Source of the DNA: Asaia sp037151935
GTDB lineage: Bacteria > Pseudomonadota > Alphaproteobacteria > Acetobacterales > Acetobacteraceae
Length of the DNA: 64,000 nt
Assembly (NCBI RefSeq): GCF_051628905.1
Contig: NZ_CP157575.1
Location: 3,348,001-3,412,000 of the forward strand
Reading direction: 5' to 3'
The notes beneath the pieces are model-generated. The model ran no database searches, was not told where the DNA came from, and saw only the letters and a program-made list of their open reading frames with translations. The translations under genes and the position numbers were made by a program. Below, in pieces: positions 63,202 to 64,000 of the stretch (the first letter of the stretch is position 1; each line of letters opens with the position of its first letter).

Positions 63202-64000
63202 TTGGCACGTGTTTCGAAGCTCTTTGCGCTTTCACTGAAGCGTCGGCACAAGGCTAAGGCGCCAATCCCCCAATTGCCTGACGCAATTGAGGCAATTCGC
63301 GCCCGTGCTATGCAAGGATACGTTGCCGAGCAGGTGCGATGGGGGGATATCCTGCTCAAAAGCATTTATCTGCCGCCCGATCCGGCACGGGCGCGCCAGT
63401 GGTATGAGATCGCGGCCTCGGCAGGTTATGCCCCTGCGCTGAATATGCTCGGGCGTTGCCATCATTTCGGTTGGGGCTGTTCGATAGACCACATGGCGGC
63501 TGCGAAATATTACGGACAAGCCGCCGAGCTGGGCGATCTCTGGGGCAATTACAACCTTGCAATCATGGTCATGCGCGGCATCGGCATGAAGGCCGATTTG
63601 CCGCGCGCGCTGGCGCTGTTTCGCAGCGGCGCCGAGCGCGGACACGCAAAATCGATGAATTTGCTCGCCCGCTTTATTGAGGAAGGCTGGCATACGCCCC
63701 GTGACTCGGTGCTTGCTTTTGACTGGTATCGACGCTCGGCTGAAGGTGGCGATTATCGCGGCCAGCATAATTACGCGACGGCGCTCTGCGCTTTGGGGCG
63801 TGAGGATGAGGCTTATGACTGGTGGGACAAGGCCGTCATCGAGGCGACCTCTGACATTCTGCTCGCGATGCAACGCCAGTTGCGGCCGATGCAATCGCCC
63901 CGGCGTGAGGCTTTGCTCGCACAGGTCGAGCTTCGGCTTGAGCAATTGGGCGTGACCGCGCCGCAACAGGAAGGGGCAATTGATCGATCTGACCGATTTA
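63202..64000 (+). CDS. Sel1-like repeat protein, 3' end beyond window
   Basis: 266 codons are visible to the right edge. The frame has no ATG near its start; TTG at 63202, behind GAGG with a six-base spacer, is the likely start (an in-frame stop lies at 63154). The sequence shows tandem Sel1-like helical repeats: ARQWYEIAASAGYAPALNMLGRCH, AAKYYGQAAELGDLWGNYNLAIM, ALFRSGAERGHAKSMNLLARF and AFDWYRRSAEGGDYRGQHNYA, all cut short here. Such proteins are adaptors in stress, cell-envelope or virulence functions; the role is not readable. No signal peptide is evident. Confidence 0.8.
   Translation, partial: MARVSKLFALSLKRRHKAKAPIPQLPDAIEAIRARAMQGYVAEQVRWGDILLKSIYLPPDPARARQWYEIAASAGYAPALNMLGRCHHFGWGCSIDHMAAAKYYGQAAELGDLWGNYNLAIMVMRGIGMKADLPRALALFRSGAERGHAKSMNLLARFIEEGWHTPRDSVLAFDWYRRSAEGGDYRGQHNYATALCALGREDEAYDWWDKAVIEATSDILLAMQRQLRPMQSPRREALLAQVELRLEQLGVTAPQQEGAIDRSDRF

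Noticed and set aside
62855..63238. Plus-strand frame of 127 codons before the Sel1 gene
   Set aside because: No start site of note and no family; overlaps the likely promoter and start of the Sel1 gene.

Overview
The window is chromosomal DNA from an alphaproteobacterium, most likely an acetic acid bacterium (Acetobacteraceae, perhaps Asaia or a close relative; the genus is a guess). Reasons: GC-rich coding sequence; alphaproteobacterial gene pairings (J-domain gene/bolA with cobS-cobT, prfA-prmC-DUF4167, DUF3553-comF-grxC-DUF1178); an Mqo-type malate oxidase; an exported sugar lactonase; and intergenic GC-rich double-palindrome repeats that resemble those I recall from acetic acid bacteria. 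No rRNA, CRISPR array, replication origin or intact prophage was found.

Layout. 1-6.8 kb: a c-di-GMP-type GGDEF/EAL protein cut by the left edge, then divergent recG and mfd. 7-10.5 kb: an SDR oxidoreductase, an exported protein of unknown function and a PLP-dependent decarboxylase. 10.9-16.1 kb: cobT, cobS and a J-domain gene on the minus strand, divergent from bolA and a LolA-like lipoprotein gene, whose end overlaps lipB. 16.1-22.3 kb: tRNA-Leu and a tightly coupled run galU-pgm-DUF3553-comF-grxC-DUF1178, then DUF2147 and an exported lactonase. 22.4-32.8 kb: ubiG divergent from a housekeeping run lysC-NMO-rodZ-ispG-hisS-prfA, with an opposing exported gene inserted before prmC and DUF4167. 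32.8-41 kb: a glycosyltransferase, tRNA-Met, an MscS channel, a Cas2-like small protein, a phosphotransacylase, a small membrane protein, tRNA-Val, an N-formylglutamate amidohydrolase and mqo. 41.4-45.1 kb: ruvX divergent from gatCAB.

45.2-55.6 kb lies between tRNA-Ser and tRNA-Cys and looks like an accessory island. It has AT-richer surface-glycan genes (a methyltransferase-coiled coil-glycosyltransferase fusion and a second glycosyltransferase), a decayed IS5-type element, a ProP-like transporter, an AI-2E/PerM-family permease, a featureless 600 bp stretch and an IS3-family element whose transposase carries an in-frame amber codon. 55.8-64 kb returns to core genes (tolC, valS), then a TonB-dependent siderophore receptor behind a Fur-like box, and a Sel1-repeat protein cut by the right edge.

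Five tRNA genes are present: Leu(GAG), Met(CAT), Val(GAC), Ser(GCT) and Cys(GCA). I found no convincing wholly new multi-gene system. The strongest candidates for novelty are the fusion glycosyltransferase pair in the island and the stand-alone Cas2-like protein. Gene identities rest on reading motifs and recalled family features, not on searches.
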